A stretch of 64,000 nucleotides of DNA, taken from contig CAUJHH010000054.1 in assembly GCA_963204725.1 (NCBI GenBank), positions 146,451-210,450 on the forward strand, given 5' to 3'. The DNA is from Planctomycetota bacterium. GTDB lineage: Bacteria; Planctomycetota; Phycisphaerae; Phycisphaerales; UBA1924. A program made the position numbers and the translations under genes. Shown here one piece after another: positions 17,576 through 25,994 of this stretch; position 1 is the first letter of the stretch; each line of letters begins with the position of its first letter. The notes under the pieces were generated by a model. That model was not told the DNA's origin. It was given only the letters and a program-made list of their open reading frames with translations, and did not search any database.

Positions 17576-18120
17576 TAGTTACGCTCCTCCACGCCGACCG
17601 TGATGTGGGCGGTTCGCTTGAGAATCGGGTGTGCGCGGCCGCGGTCCTTGGCCTTGAATCGCTTGATGTGCAGGGCACGATCGACGCGGCTCTCGGAGAC
17701 CACCAGCCGCTCGACGTCCGCCTGCTGCAGTTCAGCGTCCGCTCTGGCCGCGTTGAGCGCCTTGCGGACATTCACGGCGGCACGCTTCGTGTTGAAGCGG
17801 AGCAGGTTGTCCGCCTCGAGGAAGGTCTTGCCACGGACCAGGTCTGCGAGGAGCTTGGCCTTCCGCTCGCTGCCGCGATGGAAGCGGACCATGCTCACGA
17901 AGCGAGCGATGTCCCTGACCTCGCAACCGACGGTCTGCGCGATGCGGCGAACGTCTTCGGCTCGCGCTCGCGGATGATCGTTGCCGATCATCCAGTTGTT
18001 GACGGCCGAGAGGGCGCGATCGCCCTTCATGCCGGTTCGCTCGATGGCCCGCGCGAGATCCTGACGGCTGACGCCGTTGGCCTCACAGAGAGCTTTCAGT
18101 TTTTCGCCTCGCAGTTTCAC
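17575..18120 (-). CDS. rplV: Ribosomal protein L22 fused to an N-terminal HTH-like domain
   Basis: The protein has 181 residues against about 110 for normal uL22. The L22 core runs from about residue 75 (VSMVRFHRGSERKAKLLADL) through the tunnel-loop region (VDRALHIKRFKAKDRGRAHP) to LKRTAHITVGVEE. The first 72 residues resemble a Cro/XRE helix-turn-helix: LKALCEANGVSRQDLARAIE, a recognition-helix region (ALSAVNNWMIGNDHPRARAE), then VRRIAQTVGCEVRDIARF. The extension is in one frame with no internal stop. The start is GTG 18120 with AAGGA upstream; an internal start would remove the extension, but no ATG with a ribosome site precedes the core. DNA or RNA binding by the extension is inferred only. 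Confidence 0.93.
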   Translation of the reverse strand: MKLRGEKLKALCEANGVSRQDLARAIERTGMKGDRALSAVNNWMIGNDHPRARAEDVRRIAQTVGCEVRDIARFVSMVRFHRGSERKAKLLADLVRGKTFLEADNLLRFNTKRAAVNVRKALNAARADAELQQADVERLVVSESRVDRALHIKRFKAKDRGRAHPILKRTAHITVGVEERN

Positions 18121-18167
18121 GGCACGTTTCCTTCAGAAATCGTGGGATGCACTCGAACAGACCCGAC

Positions 18168-18464
18168 TCACCTCTTGGCGTTGTCACCCGCCGAGATGCC
18201 TTCCTTCTTGTTCGTGTGGCCGCGGAAGGTGCGGGTGACACTGAACTCTCCCAGCTTGTGCCCGACCATGTCCTCGGTCACGAACACGTCCAGGAAGGCG
18301 CGACCGTTGTGGACCTTGAACAGGTGACCGACAAACTCGGGCACGATCGTGCAGCGACGCGCCCACGTCTTGATGGGCTCGCGCTTGTTGCGCTCGTTGA
18401 GCTTCTCCACCTTTCGGTAGAGCTTCTCATCGACAAACGGGCCTTTCTTCAGACTGCGTCCCAT
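18168..18464 (-). CDS. rpsS: Ribosomal protein S19
   Basis: This is uS19, 98 residues. [15 protein letters not shown] opens it and the signature [20 protein letters not shown] and [16 protein letters not shown] are intact. It lies between rplB and rplV as usual. Confidence 0.98.
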   Translation of the reverse strand: MGRSLKKGPFVDEKLYRKVEKLNERNKREPIKTWARRCTIVPEFVGHLFKVHNGRAFLDVFVTEDMVGHKLGEFSVTRTFRGHTNKKEGISAGDNAKR

Positions 18465-18488
18465 GTGTGTGCTCCCTGGCCCTTGCTC

Positions 18489-19346
18489 TTACTTCACCTG
18501 CCCGTAACGGACGGAGCGACGGCGACGGATGATCAGTTTGGTGCTGTGCTTCTTGCGATTACGCGTGCGGCCACCCTTGGCGCCGACGCCCGACGGCCCG
18601 CACGGCGGCCGGTTGCCCTTCGAGCGACCCGAGCCGCCACCCAGCGGGTGGGCGTGATGGCTCTTGGCAACGCCACGCGTGATCGGTCGGCGACCGAGGT
18701 GGCGGGTGAGACCGGCCTTGCCCAGGCGACGGTTCTGGTGGTCGATGTTCCCGACCTGACCGATCGTTGCGAGGCAGTTGACGTGCACACGCCGGATCTC
18801 ACCGGAGGGCAGCACGAGCGTCGCGTAGTCGCCCTCCTTGTTGGAGAGCTTGGCGGCGCAGCCCGCGGACCGGCAGATCTGCGCCCCGCGGCCAGGCTGC
18901 ATCTCGATGCAGTGGACCTCGAGACCCAGCGGGATGTACTTCAGGGGCATCGCGTTGCCGGGATTCGGATCGATCGGCTTGTCGATGCTCGTCATCACCG
19001 TGTCGCCCGCGTCCAGGCCCGTCGGCGAGATGATGTACCGCTTCACGCCATCGGTGTACTCGATCAGCGCGATGTGCGCCGAGCGATTCGGATCGTACTC
19101 GATCCCCACCACCGTGCCAGCGATGCCAGCGCGATCGCGACGCTTGAAGTCCATCCGGCGGTACTGGCGCTTCGCGCCGCCGCCACGACCACGCACGGTG
19201 ATCTTGCCCGAGTTGTTGCGGCCACCCTTCTTGGGCAGCGGCTCGAGCAGCGACTTCTCTGGTGACTTCTTCGTGACCTCAACGTGCATATTGACCGACG
19301 CGAAGCGTCGTCCTGCACTGGTCTTTTTGTATACGCGAATGGCCAT
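18489..19346 (-). CDS. rplB: Ribosomal protein L2
   Basis: This is uL2, 285 residues, required for subunit joining and peptidyl transfer. Segments include NNSGKITVRGRGGGAKRQYR, the RNA-binding domain RSAHIALIEYTDGVKRYII and the C-terminal AKSHHAHPLGGGSGRSKGNR with the essential histidine. Length is typical. Confidence 0.98.
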   Translation of the reverse strand: MAIRVYKKTSAGRRFASVNMHVEVTKKSPEKSLLEPLPKKGGRNNSGKITVRGRGGGAKRQYRRMDFKRRDRAGIAGTVVGIEYDPNRSAHIALIEYTDGVKRYIISPTGLDAGDTVMTSIDKPIDPNPGNAMPLKYIPLGLEVHCIEMQPGRGAQICRSAGCAAKLSNKEGDYATLVLPSGEIRRVHVNCLATIGQVGNIDHQNRRLGKAGLTRHLGRRPITRGVAKSHHAHPLGGGSGRSKGNRPPCGPSGVGAKGGRTRNRKKHSTKLIIRRRRSVRYGQVK

Positions 19347-19383
19347 GAGTCTGGTTCCTTCGGTGTCCTTCGATGATCGGGCC

Positions 19384-19662
19384 TCAGAGAAGCTCGATCA
19401 CCTCTCCCTCGCGGAGCCGAACGATTGCTCGCTTGCTCTCGGGCGTCGTGGTGTAGCCCGTGCGGAGCCGCTTCACGCGTCCCTTGCGGACGATCGTGTT
19501 GACGGCGACGACATGGACCTTGTACAGCTCCTCGACCGCGCGCTTCACGTCGGTCTTGGTGGCCCGGCGATCGACCTCGAACGCGTACTGGGCACGCTCG
19601 TTCATGCCGAACGTCGACTTCTCGGTCAGGAGCGGACGGCGGATCACATAGAGAGCTTCCAT
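19384..19662 (-). CDS. rplW: Ribosomal protein L23
   Basis: This is uL23, 92 residues, the docking site for trigger factor and SRP at the tunnel exit. It starts MEALYVIRRPLLTEKS and has YAFEVDRRATKTDVKRAVEE and VVAVNTIVRKGRVKRL. Its ATG overlaps the rplD stop (TGATG). Confidence 0.97.
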   Translation of the reverse strand: MEALYVIRRPLLTEKSTFGMNERAQYAFEVDRRATKTDVKRAVEELYKVHVVAVNTIVRKGRVKRLRTGYTTTPESKRAIVRLREGEVIELL

Positions 19663-20429
19663 CACGCCTTCTCCTTACCGGCTTCGCGACGCGCCTTGGC
19701 ACGCTCGCGGCGAGCATCGGGCTTCACGGCCTGCTTGGCCTCGGCGCCCTCTGCACGGCCCATCGGAGCCACCTTCGCGACCTTGCCGGTCTGCGAGGTC
19801 GGGCCCATCAGCCAGCCCTCCAGATCCTCCTTGGCAATGATCAGGTAGCGGCTGTTGAGCATGTTGAAACATGTCAGCTGGTCCGCGCGGCAGGTCGCCA
19901 CGTCGTCGACGTTGCGTGCCGAGAGACGGGCGTTCTTCGCCTTCCCCTCGTCGGCCGAGAGCGCCACCAGCACCGTGCGATCGATCTTGAGCGCCTGGAG
20001 CAGCGTCGCGAAGTCCTTGGTCTTCGGGGTTGCGAGCGTGAGGGTGTCCATCACGCGAACCTCGTTGTCCATCAGCTTCGCCAAGAGCGCGTTGCGATTC
20101 GCCTTCCGGCGCATCTTCTTCGGCATGTCGAGGTGGTAATCCTCGCGCGTCCGCTTCTTGGAGTGGGCATGGCCGCCGCCTCGCATCTGGGCGACCTTGC
20201 GGTCGCCGTGGCGCGCGTTGCCCGTCCCCTTCTGGCGGTAGATCTTCTTGGTTGATCCCTCGACCTGCGAGCGCTTCTTTGTACGTGCCGACCCCTGGCG
20301 GGTGTTGGCGTGGTACATGACGTACGCCTGCTTGATCAAGGAAGCATTGATTGTGGAACCCAGGGAGTCCTCGTCGATCGTGTACGATCCGACTTCGGAG
20401 CCCTGAAGGTTATAGACGGGGACCTGCAT
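19662..20429 (-). CDS. rplD: Ribosomal protein L4 with basic C-terminal tail
   Basis: This is uL4, 255 residues. The tunnel-lining loop is seen in KKIYRQKGTGNARHGDRKVA and GGGHAHSKKRTREDYHLDMP. A tail of about 40 residues (VKPDARRERAKARREAGKEK) extends past the usual end. In enterobacteria L4 represses the S10 operon; no equivalent leader site could be identified. The start is ATG 20429 (MQVPVYNLQG). The stop overlaps rplW. Confidence 0.97.
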   Translation of the reverse strand: MQVPVYNLQGSEVGSYTIDEDSLGSTINASLIKQAYVMYHANTRQGSARTKKRSQVEGSTKKIYRQKGTGNARHGDRKVAQMRGGGHAHSKKRTREDYHLDMPKKMRRKANRNALLAKLMDNEVRVMDTLTLATPKTKDFATLLQALKIDRTVLVALSADEGKAKNARLSARNVDDVATCRADQLTCFNMLNSRYLIIAKEDLEGWLMGPTSQTGKVAKVAPMGRAEGAEAKQAVKPDARRERAKARREAGKEKA

Positions 20430-20460
20430 GAGTCGCACCTCGTCCGACGCCTCTACATCC

Positions 20461-20503
20461 CGGAGACCGTCTCCGAGAAGGTTCCGCGAGCGATCGCTCG
20501 CGG
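20461..20503. repeat. Twin palindromes in the rplC-rplD spacer
   Basis: Two adjacent inverted repeats lie just upstream of rplD in a 274-bp spacer: cggaga-ccg-tctccg (20461-20475) and a perfect 20-bp palindrome ccgcgagcga/tcgctcgcgg (20484-20503). No gene fits in the spacer. They could form RNA hairpins controlling rplD or be protein sites; position is the only clue. Confidence 0.6.
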
Positions 20504-20703
20504 CTGCTTCGCCTATCCGTCTCGCCTCCCATCACATATTGGGGCGGATCGGAATCGACTCGGCCGTCCTCGCAAAGCATGGTGTTCATGCCTCGCGTCC
20601 ACTCGTTGTCCTCGCCCGGCGGTATTCGCGATGCGAACCTACCGGACTCGTCGGGACGATTGGAGCGCCCGACGATCTGTTCAGCGGACCGAGCCCGCGT
20701 CAC

Positions 20704-21393
20704 TCACGACTTCGCCGCCGCCAACTTCTTCGCCTTGCTTCGATACAAGCGCGTTGAGGTGCGAACGGAGACTGTAGACTGGTTGTGGCCGGGAATCGGC
20801 CCCTTGACCAGCAAAAGATTCTGCTCGGGCACAATTCGGATCACATCAAGCGAACGAACGGTCACCCGCTCGGCTCCCATGTGTCCCGACATCTTCTTGC
20901 CCTTCTTCAGGCCGCCGCCGAAGCCGCGGTTCGAGCCGAGCGATCCGATGGAGCCCGGCGCACGGTGCTTGCGCTCCGTGCCGTGCGATGCGCACATGCC
21001 CTTAAAGTTGTGACGCTTCATGGTGCCCGCGAAGCCCTTGCCCTTGCTGGTGCCCGCGACGTCCACGTACATCACGTTCTCGAGATCCTTCACGCCCAGC
21101 ACCTGACCGACCGCGTAGTTGCCGAGATCCTTCGCGTCCACGCGGAATTCGCTGTGGTGACGCTTGGGGGTCGTGCCGGCCTTCGCGTCGTGACCGATCA
21201 TCGGAATGGTCGACCGCCGGGCCTTGACCTCGCCGAATCCGATCTGGACTGCTGCGTACCTGTCGGTCTCGGGGGTCCGCAGCTGCGTGATCACGCAGGG
21301 GCCGCACTCGATCACCGTGACGGGAATCGAAACGCCGGCGGGTGTCAGCACCCGCGTCATTCCGAGTTTCTTGCCAAGCAATGTCAGAGCCAT
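20704..21393 (-). CDS. rplC: Ribosomal protein L3
   Basis: This is uL3, 229 residues from ATG 21393 ([20 protein letters not shown]). The extended loop that reaches the peptidyl-transferase centre is seen in [20 protein letters not shown] and [20 protein letters not shown]. Unlike many operons, a 274-bp gap separates it from rplD. Confidence 0.97.
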   Translation of the reverse strand: MALTLLGKKLGMTRVLTPAGVSIPVTVIECGPCVITQLRTPETDRYAAVQIGFGEVKARRSTIPMIGHDAKAGTTPKRHHSEFRVDAKDLGNYAVGQVLGVKDLENVMYVDVAGTSKGKGFAGTMKRHNFKGMCASHGTERKHRAPGSIGSLGSNRGFGGGLKKGKKMSGHMGAERVTVRSLDVIRIVPEQNLLLVKGPIPGHNQSTVSVRTSTRLYRSKAKKLAAAKS

Positions 21394-21551
21394 CCGAAAC
21401 ACCTTTCAGATCGACCGGCCCAGAGAGGCCTGTCCCCGGGTGCGGCCGGGACCGCTTCATGCTCTCGGCGCCGTCCAACGGCCCCGGGCAGAGGAAGCTT
21501 TGTTCCGAAGAAAGCGAAGGACGCCGCTCTCGCGACGTCCTCCGTCTTGAA

Positions 21552-21860
21552 TCAGGCCTTGATCTTGACGAACACACCGGCGGGAACGACGAGACGATTG
21601 AGCGCCTCGACCGTGCGTGCGTTCGGCTCGATGATGTCGATGATCCGCTTGTGCGTGCGGATCTCGAACTGCTCGCGGCTCTTCTTATCGATGAAGGGCG
21701 AGCGCAGCACGGTGTACCGCTCGATCCGAGTCGGGAGCGGGATCGGGCCGGCGACCTTCGCGTTCGTGCGCTTCGCGTGATCAACGATCTCGCGAGCCGA
21801 CGCGTCGAGCGCCAGATGGTCGTATGCCTCCATCCGAATTCGAATCCGTGTCCCCGTCAT
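21552..21860 (-). CDS. rpsJ: Ribosomal protein S10
   Basis: This is uS10, 102 residues, also the NusB partner in antitermination. It has [40 protein letters not shown] and [15 protein letters not shown]. It is the first gene of the cluster, about 220 nt downstream of the proposed promoter. AGGA precedes the ATG. Confidence 0.98.
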   Translation of the reverse strand: MTGTRIRIRMEAYDHLALDASAREIVDHAKRTNAKVAGPIPLPTRIERYTVLRSPFIDKKSREQFEIRTHKRIIDIIEPNARTVEALNRLVVPAGVFVKIKA

Positions 21861-22088
21861 GGCTCGTTCCTGACCTTTCGTCCCAACACTTGAACACACA
21901 CTCGCCGCACGCCGAACCGCCGGACCTCGTTTCGCTGAGGAGCGATTGATTCCCAAGCTCGCCCCGGGCGAGCCCGCTGAATCAATTGCCGTCCTTCGGC
22001 GATGAGTGCGGTAAACCCTCGCACTCTGAGGTGCCGGGCTCCGCCCGGCAAACGACACCACCCCGGATCGCTCCGAGATGAGCCCGTA

Positions 22089-22116
22089 AGAGTAGAGGCC
22101 TCCCCCAGATTGTCAA
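22089..22116 (-). promoter_or_regulatory. Promoter of the ribosomal cluster
   Basis: On the minus strand a perfect TTGACA (22111-22116) and TACTCT (22089-22094) are separated by 16 bp. Transcription would start near 22082, giving a leader of about 220 nt before rpsJ that has room for regulatory structure. It is the best -35 match found in the window. Confidence 0.7.
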
Positions 22117-22270
22117 TGTCCCGTCAGGGTCCGTTCTGAACCGTTTTTCGGGTCTGTCGAAAACCACCCCGTCGGAACGATGGAACATATGCGCATAGGG
22201 CTCCGCCTCTGCTTCCAGCAGGTGAACAATCAATTCCCAGCGCGGACACCAACGAAGGAATCCACCCGCC

Positions 22271-23752
22271 ATGTACACGAACCGCTTCAACAGCCTTCCT
22301 TGTGTGGCCTCTTTGCTTGTGTCGTTCGTCTTCGGCACGGCCTCGGCGGGCCAACCGGCAGCAAGCAAGAGTGGCAGCGCATCCAAACAAACAACGAGTA
22401 CGCAGCCGGCGGGCCGCACCGCCGTCGTCGAATTCGCCACCAACCCCTTCCGAATCGAGTCGATCGGGCTTTCCATGTTGCTCCCGGAGGGCGCGACGAC
22501 GCAGCTCACCCGCGACGGCAGCAAAGTCACTGCTCGGATCCTCGCGCCGGACCAGACTTGGATCATCAACATCGAGAGCCGCGAGACGACCAGCCAGCGC
22601 CCGATCCCGGAGGTTGTGGATGCGATCCGGGACCAGATCCTCGCCTCCGTCGGTATCCGCAACTCGAACGGAACGGTCGCATCGAGCCAGGGCAAGGTGC
22701 TGGAACGCAAGCCCGATCTCTCGCTCAAGGGGGGGACTGCCGAACGGATGTATCTGCTGGTCCCGGGCCCGGGGGGACCGGCTTCGGTCAAGGGATACAC
22801 GGTCTTCAATCCGCAGCCGGGTCGATACCTGACCTTCGAGCTGCTCACGCCCGAGCCCGCATTCGAGCAGGCCGGACCGGTGTACGAGGCCATGGTGGCG
22901 ACCGCATCGTTCGAGGATCCGACAAAGCTCGGCGCCGCCCGCCAGGCCGCGGTCGCTGCGGGTGTCGGTCTGATGTCGCAGATCTCGAGCGATGACTTTC
23001 GCGTCATCATGGATCGATACGGATCCAAGAACAAGCCGCGCTGGGATCGCCTGTACGAACCCTCGGTTTCCGGCGCGGACGACCGGGAGATCGGCTACAA
23101 GCGGATCTCCGCGTGGATCGGGCAGCGCGGGGAACTCGACTCGACGAGGGAGCGTGCGAAGTGGCGAACGAGCGACAAGCAATCCGGGTATCTCGTCAAG
23201 CTTGAGGCACGCATCCTCGACGGCTCCGGAATCTACGACACGGTCAGCATCTTTTACCTCTCCGAGGACCGCACGTCCGAGGCGTGGTTGATCCGGAGTT
23301 CCCGTCGCGAGGGCGGAACGGTCGCGACATGGACCGAAACGGGCGCACGCGAGGGCTCGAGCATCACGGTCCGCATCGATCCCCCGGATGGTCAGAGCCA
23401 GACCATCAAGCCCAGCATCGCGGGCGAGGGCTACCTCAGCCGACTCGAGGCGGTCCTTCTCCCGGATCTCCTGATGACCAAGCGGATTCCCGCCGAGTTT
23501 GGCTTCTACACCTACCAGTCCGAGAGCGGCACCATCCGACTTCGCCGAGAGCTCCTCGAGCAGCCGGACGATCGCGCGGGCCTCTGGGTGCTCACCACAC
23601 GTCTCAATGAAGACAGCCCGCCTCAGACCACGTCCCTCAACGAATTGGGGGAAGTGATCCGGGTGATGCTGCCCGAAGGGCGTGTCTGGGAGCCGACCCA
23701 ATTCGACCGGCTCGTTTCGCTCTGGCGACGCTCGAACCTTCCGATGGACTGA
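22271..23752 (+). CDS. Exported protein of unknown function
   Basis: The protein has 493 residues. A signal peptide is visible at residues 1-26 (PCVASLLVSFVFGTASA, cleavage after ASA), followed by a Ser/Thr/Gln-rich linker to about 60. The remainder is soluble, rich in beta-type segments, with no transmembrane helix and no motif I recognise; one part (ARILDGSGIYDTVSIFYLSE) and another (LEAVLLPDLLMTKRIPAEFG) may be two related beta domains. AAGGA lies about 11 nt before the ATG. It is divergent from the ribosomal promoter and followed by another exported protein, so both probably act outside the cytoplasm. Confidence 0.72.
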   Translation: MYTNRFNSLPCVASLLVSFVFGTASAGQPAASKSGSASKQTTSTQPAGRTAVVEFATNPFRIESIGLSMLLPEGATTQLTRDGSKVTARILAPDQTWIINIESRETTSQRPIPEVVDAIRDQILASVGIRNSNGTVASSQGKVLERKPDLSLKGGTAERMYLLVPGPGGPASVKGYTVFNPQPGRYLTFELLTPEPAFEQAGPVYEAMVATASFEDPTKLGAARQAAVAAGVGLMSQISSDDFRVIMDRYGSKNKPRWDRLYEPSVSGADDREIGYKRISAWIGQRGELDSTRERAKWRTSDKQSGYLVKLEARILDGSGIYDTVSIFYLSEDRTSEAWLIRSSRREGGTVATWTETGAREGSSITVRIDPPDGQSQTIKPSIAGEGYLSRLEAVLLPDLLMTKRIPAEFGFYTYQSESGTIRLRRELLEQPDDRAGLWVLTTRLNEDSPPQTTSLNELGEVIRVMLPEGRVWEPTQFDRLVSLWRRSNLPMD

Positions 23753-23857
23753 CTGGGAGCCGCCCGGGGATCTCGCCTCCACCGGAAACCGATGGCCGCG
23801 TGAACCGGTATGCTGTCCACCCGGCCATACCGGCCCCACGCGGAGGTTCCTGTCGCA

Positions 23858-25858
23858 ATGATGCATCTCTCACGTCGTCTCTCCCCCACCATCGCCATCG
23901 TCGTGCTCGCCGGGCTCGCGGCGTGTACCGGGCACAACACGAAGCCCGCCGACTCTTCGGCTGCGACCGCCCCGTCGGATGTGAAGCCCCCGATGTCCCG
24001 CCCCTACGCGGTGATCGACGGCAACCCGACCGCCGTGCCCAAGATCCCGATGGGCGACCCCGCGACGATCGCCCGCATCATCGAAGAGGGAACCCGTCGC
24101 AACAAGGTGATGGATCACATCACCTACCTGACGCAGACGATTGGTCCCCGCCTCACCGGCTCGTCCCGAGCCGAACAGGCGAACCGCTGGGCCGCCGACC
24201 AGTTCCGCTCATGGGGATTGACCAACGTCGCGCTCGACCAGTGGGGCGAGGTCTCCATGCGATTCGATCGGGGCCCCTCTTCCGCCAAGGTCATGCTCCG
24301 GCGTGAGCGTGCTGTCAAGAACGACGATGGCACAACACGCACCGAGGTCGAGTACGACAGCGTCCGCGACATGGAGTTCTCGTGGCTCGCCTGGGCTCCC
24401 GGCACCAACGGCGCAGTCCGCGCTCCGGTCGTCCGCCTCCCGAAGGACCAAGCCGAGTTCGACGCGATGAAGGACTCGATCGCCGGCGCGTGGGTCCTCA
24501 TCCCGGGCAATCGGGAGACTCGCCGCGGGATCCGCGGCGTCGGCGGCCAGCTCGGCGATCGCCACCAGTTCTTCAAGGACTTTCGCGCCAAGCAGGCCGG
24601 CGCCGTCATCCCGTCCACCGAGCCCGCTGGCGATCGCTTCGAGGGCACCCTCGCCGGTCCGAATCTCCCGGAGGGCGGCATTCCCGTCACCATCACGCTC
24701 AACGGGTCCGACATCACCGTGGCCATCCGCCGCTTCCACACCGGGCCCGGATCCAACGTTGTCGTCAATGGCGACGCGATCGAGTTCGACTGGGTTTCTC
24801 CCTCCGGCACGTCGCACTACATGCTCGCCCGCAGCGGCAAGAAGCTCGCGGGCACCGCCAAGAGCGAGTTGGGTGAGTCCACGGTGGAGGTGACCATGCC
24901 CGAACCGGACGCAGCACCCGACCTCATGGAGCAGGTGCTCGCGCTCAACCCCGCCGGCTTCCTCGGCTCGTCGCGCGATGAGCGTGTCTGGACCACGTCG
25001 GCCCGCGGCTGGCGCGAGCTCTCGCTCGACAAGATCGGCAAGGACACCGAGTACTCGATCCGTCAGTCCGACTACGACTTCATCAACTCGCGAATCTACG
25101 ACGGCGTGCCCATCGAGGTGGAGATCAATGGCGCGGCGTCCTTCACGCCGGGGCCGATTCCCGTCTACAACACCGTCGCCGAGATCCGCGGAACCGAGTT
25201 CCCGAACGAGATCGTCATCGTCTCGGCACATCTGGATTCGTGGGATGGCCCCGGTTCCCAGGGCACGCTCGACAACGGCACGGGATCGTCCGTGACGCTC
25301 GAAGCGGCCCGCATTCTCATGGCCGCGAACGCGAAGCCCAAGCGCACCATCCGATTCGTGCTGTGGACGGGCGAGGAACAGGGTCTGCTCGGCTCTCGTT
25401 CCTACGTCGATCGGCACAAGGACGATCTGCCCCACATCTCCGCCGTCTTTGTTGACGATGGCGGAACAAACTATGAGGGCGGCGCGCCGGTCACCACCGA
25501 CATGGCCGAGATGATGGCCGCCGCAACCGCGCCGACCAACGGCCTCTTCTACGACGAGGTCGAGAAGAAGTGGATGGATGTCAACATCCGCAAGGTCGGG
25601 GACACGCTCCCCCGTGGCGGCGGCTCCGACCACGCTTCGTTCAATGCCGTCGGCGTCCCCGGCTTCTTCTGGGACGAGGTCGGTCGCTCCGATTACGGGT
25701 ACGGGTGGCACACCCAGAACGACAAGCTCGACCTGGCCATCCCGGAGTACCTCAGGCAGTCGGCGACCAACGCCGCGATCACCGCGTACAACCTCGCCTG
25801 CGCTCCGACCATGCTCCCCCGGGTCAAGACAACCGAGTCGGCAGCCGGCGGCAACTGA
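23858..25858 (+). CDS. M28-family zinc metallopeptidase lipoprotein
   Basis: The protein has 666 residues from ATG 23858, preceded by GGAGG. The signal ends in a lipobox (VVLAGLAAC), so it is probably membrane anchored outside the cytoplasm. The C-terminal M28 domain (about 430-650) has the co-catalytic zinc set: VSAHLDSWDG (His, Asp), LDNGTGSS (bridging Asp), LWTGEEQGLLGS (catalytic Glu-Glu), VDDGG, and RGGGSDHASF (His). An insert around 230-330 may be a PA-like domain. Members are aminopeptidases or carboxypeptidases; the substrate is unknown. A TATGCT lies about 45 nt upstream of the start. Confidence 0.92.
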   Translation: MMHLSRRLSPTIAIVVLAGLAACTGHNTKPADSSAATAPSDVKPPMSRPYAVIDGNPTAVPKIPMGDPATIARIIEEGTRRNKVMDHITYLTQTIGPRLTGSSRAEQANRWAADQFRSWGLTNVALDQWGEVSMRFDRGPSSAKVMLRRERAVKNDDGTTRTEVEYDSVRDMEFSWLAWAPGTNGAVRAPVVRLPKDQAEFDAMKDSIAGAWVLIPGNRETRRGIRGVGGQLGDRHQFFKDFRAKQAGAVIPSTEPAGDRFEGTLAGPNLPEGGIPVTITLNGSDITVAIRRFHTGPGSNVVVNGDAIEFDWVSPSGTSHYMLARSGKKLAGTAKSELGESTVEVTMPEPDAAPDLMEQVLALNPAGFLGSSRDERVWTTSARGWRELSLDKIGKDTEYSIRQSDYDFINSRIYDGVPIEVEINGAASFTPGPIPVYNTVAEIRGTEFPNEIVIVSAHLDSWDGPGSQGTLDNGTGSSVTLEAARILMAANAKPKRTIRFVLWTGEEQGLLGSRSYVDRHKDDLPHISAVFVDDGGTNYEGGAPVTTDMAEMMAAATAPTNGLFYDEVEKKWMDVNIRKVGDTLPRGGGSDHASFNAVGVPGFFWDEVGRSDYGYGWHTQNDKLDLAIPEYLRQSATNAAITAYNLACAPTMLPRVKTTESAAGGN

Positions 25859-25902
25859 TCCGCGCCCGATTCGACCATCTCCATACCGATGGATCACGCC
25901 GG

Positions 25903-25922
25903 CCCCGATCGCACGATCGGGG
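25903..25922 (+). terminator. Probable terminator after the M28 gene
   Basis: A 7-bp stem (ccccgat / atcgggg) with a 6-nt loop lies 45 nt past the stop and is followed by tcggtttcg. The U tract is short, so termination may be partial. Confidence 0.5.
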
Positions 25923-25994
25923 TCGGTTTCGTTCGGGGTACGCTACACTGGCAATGGAATCCCGACGGCATCCGGACGGATCGAGGAGTGACAC

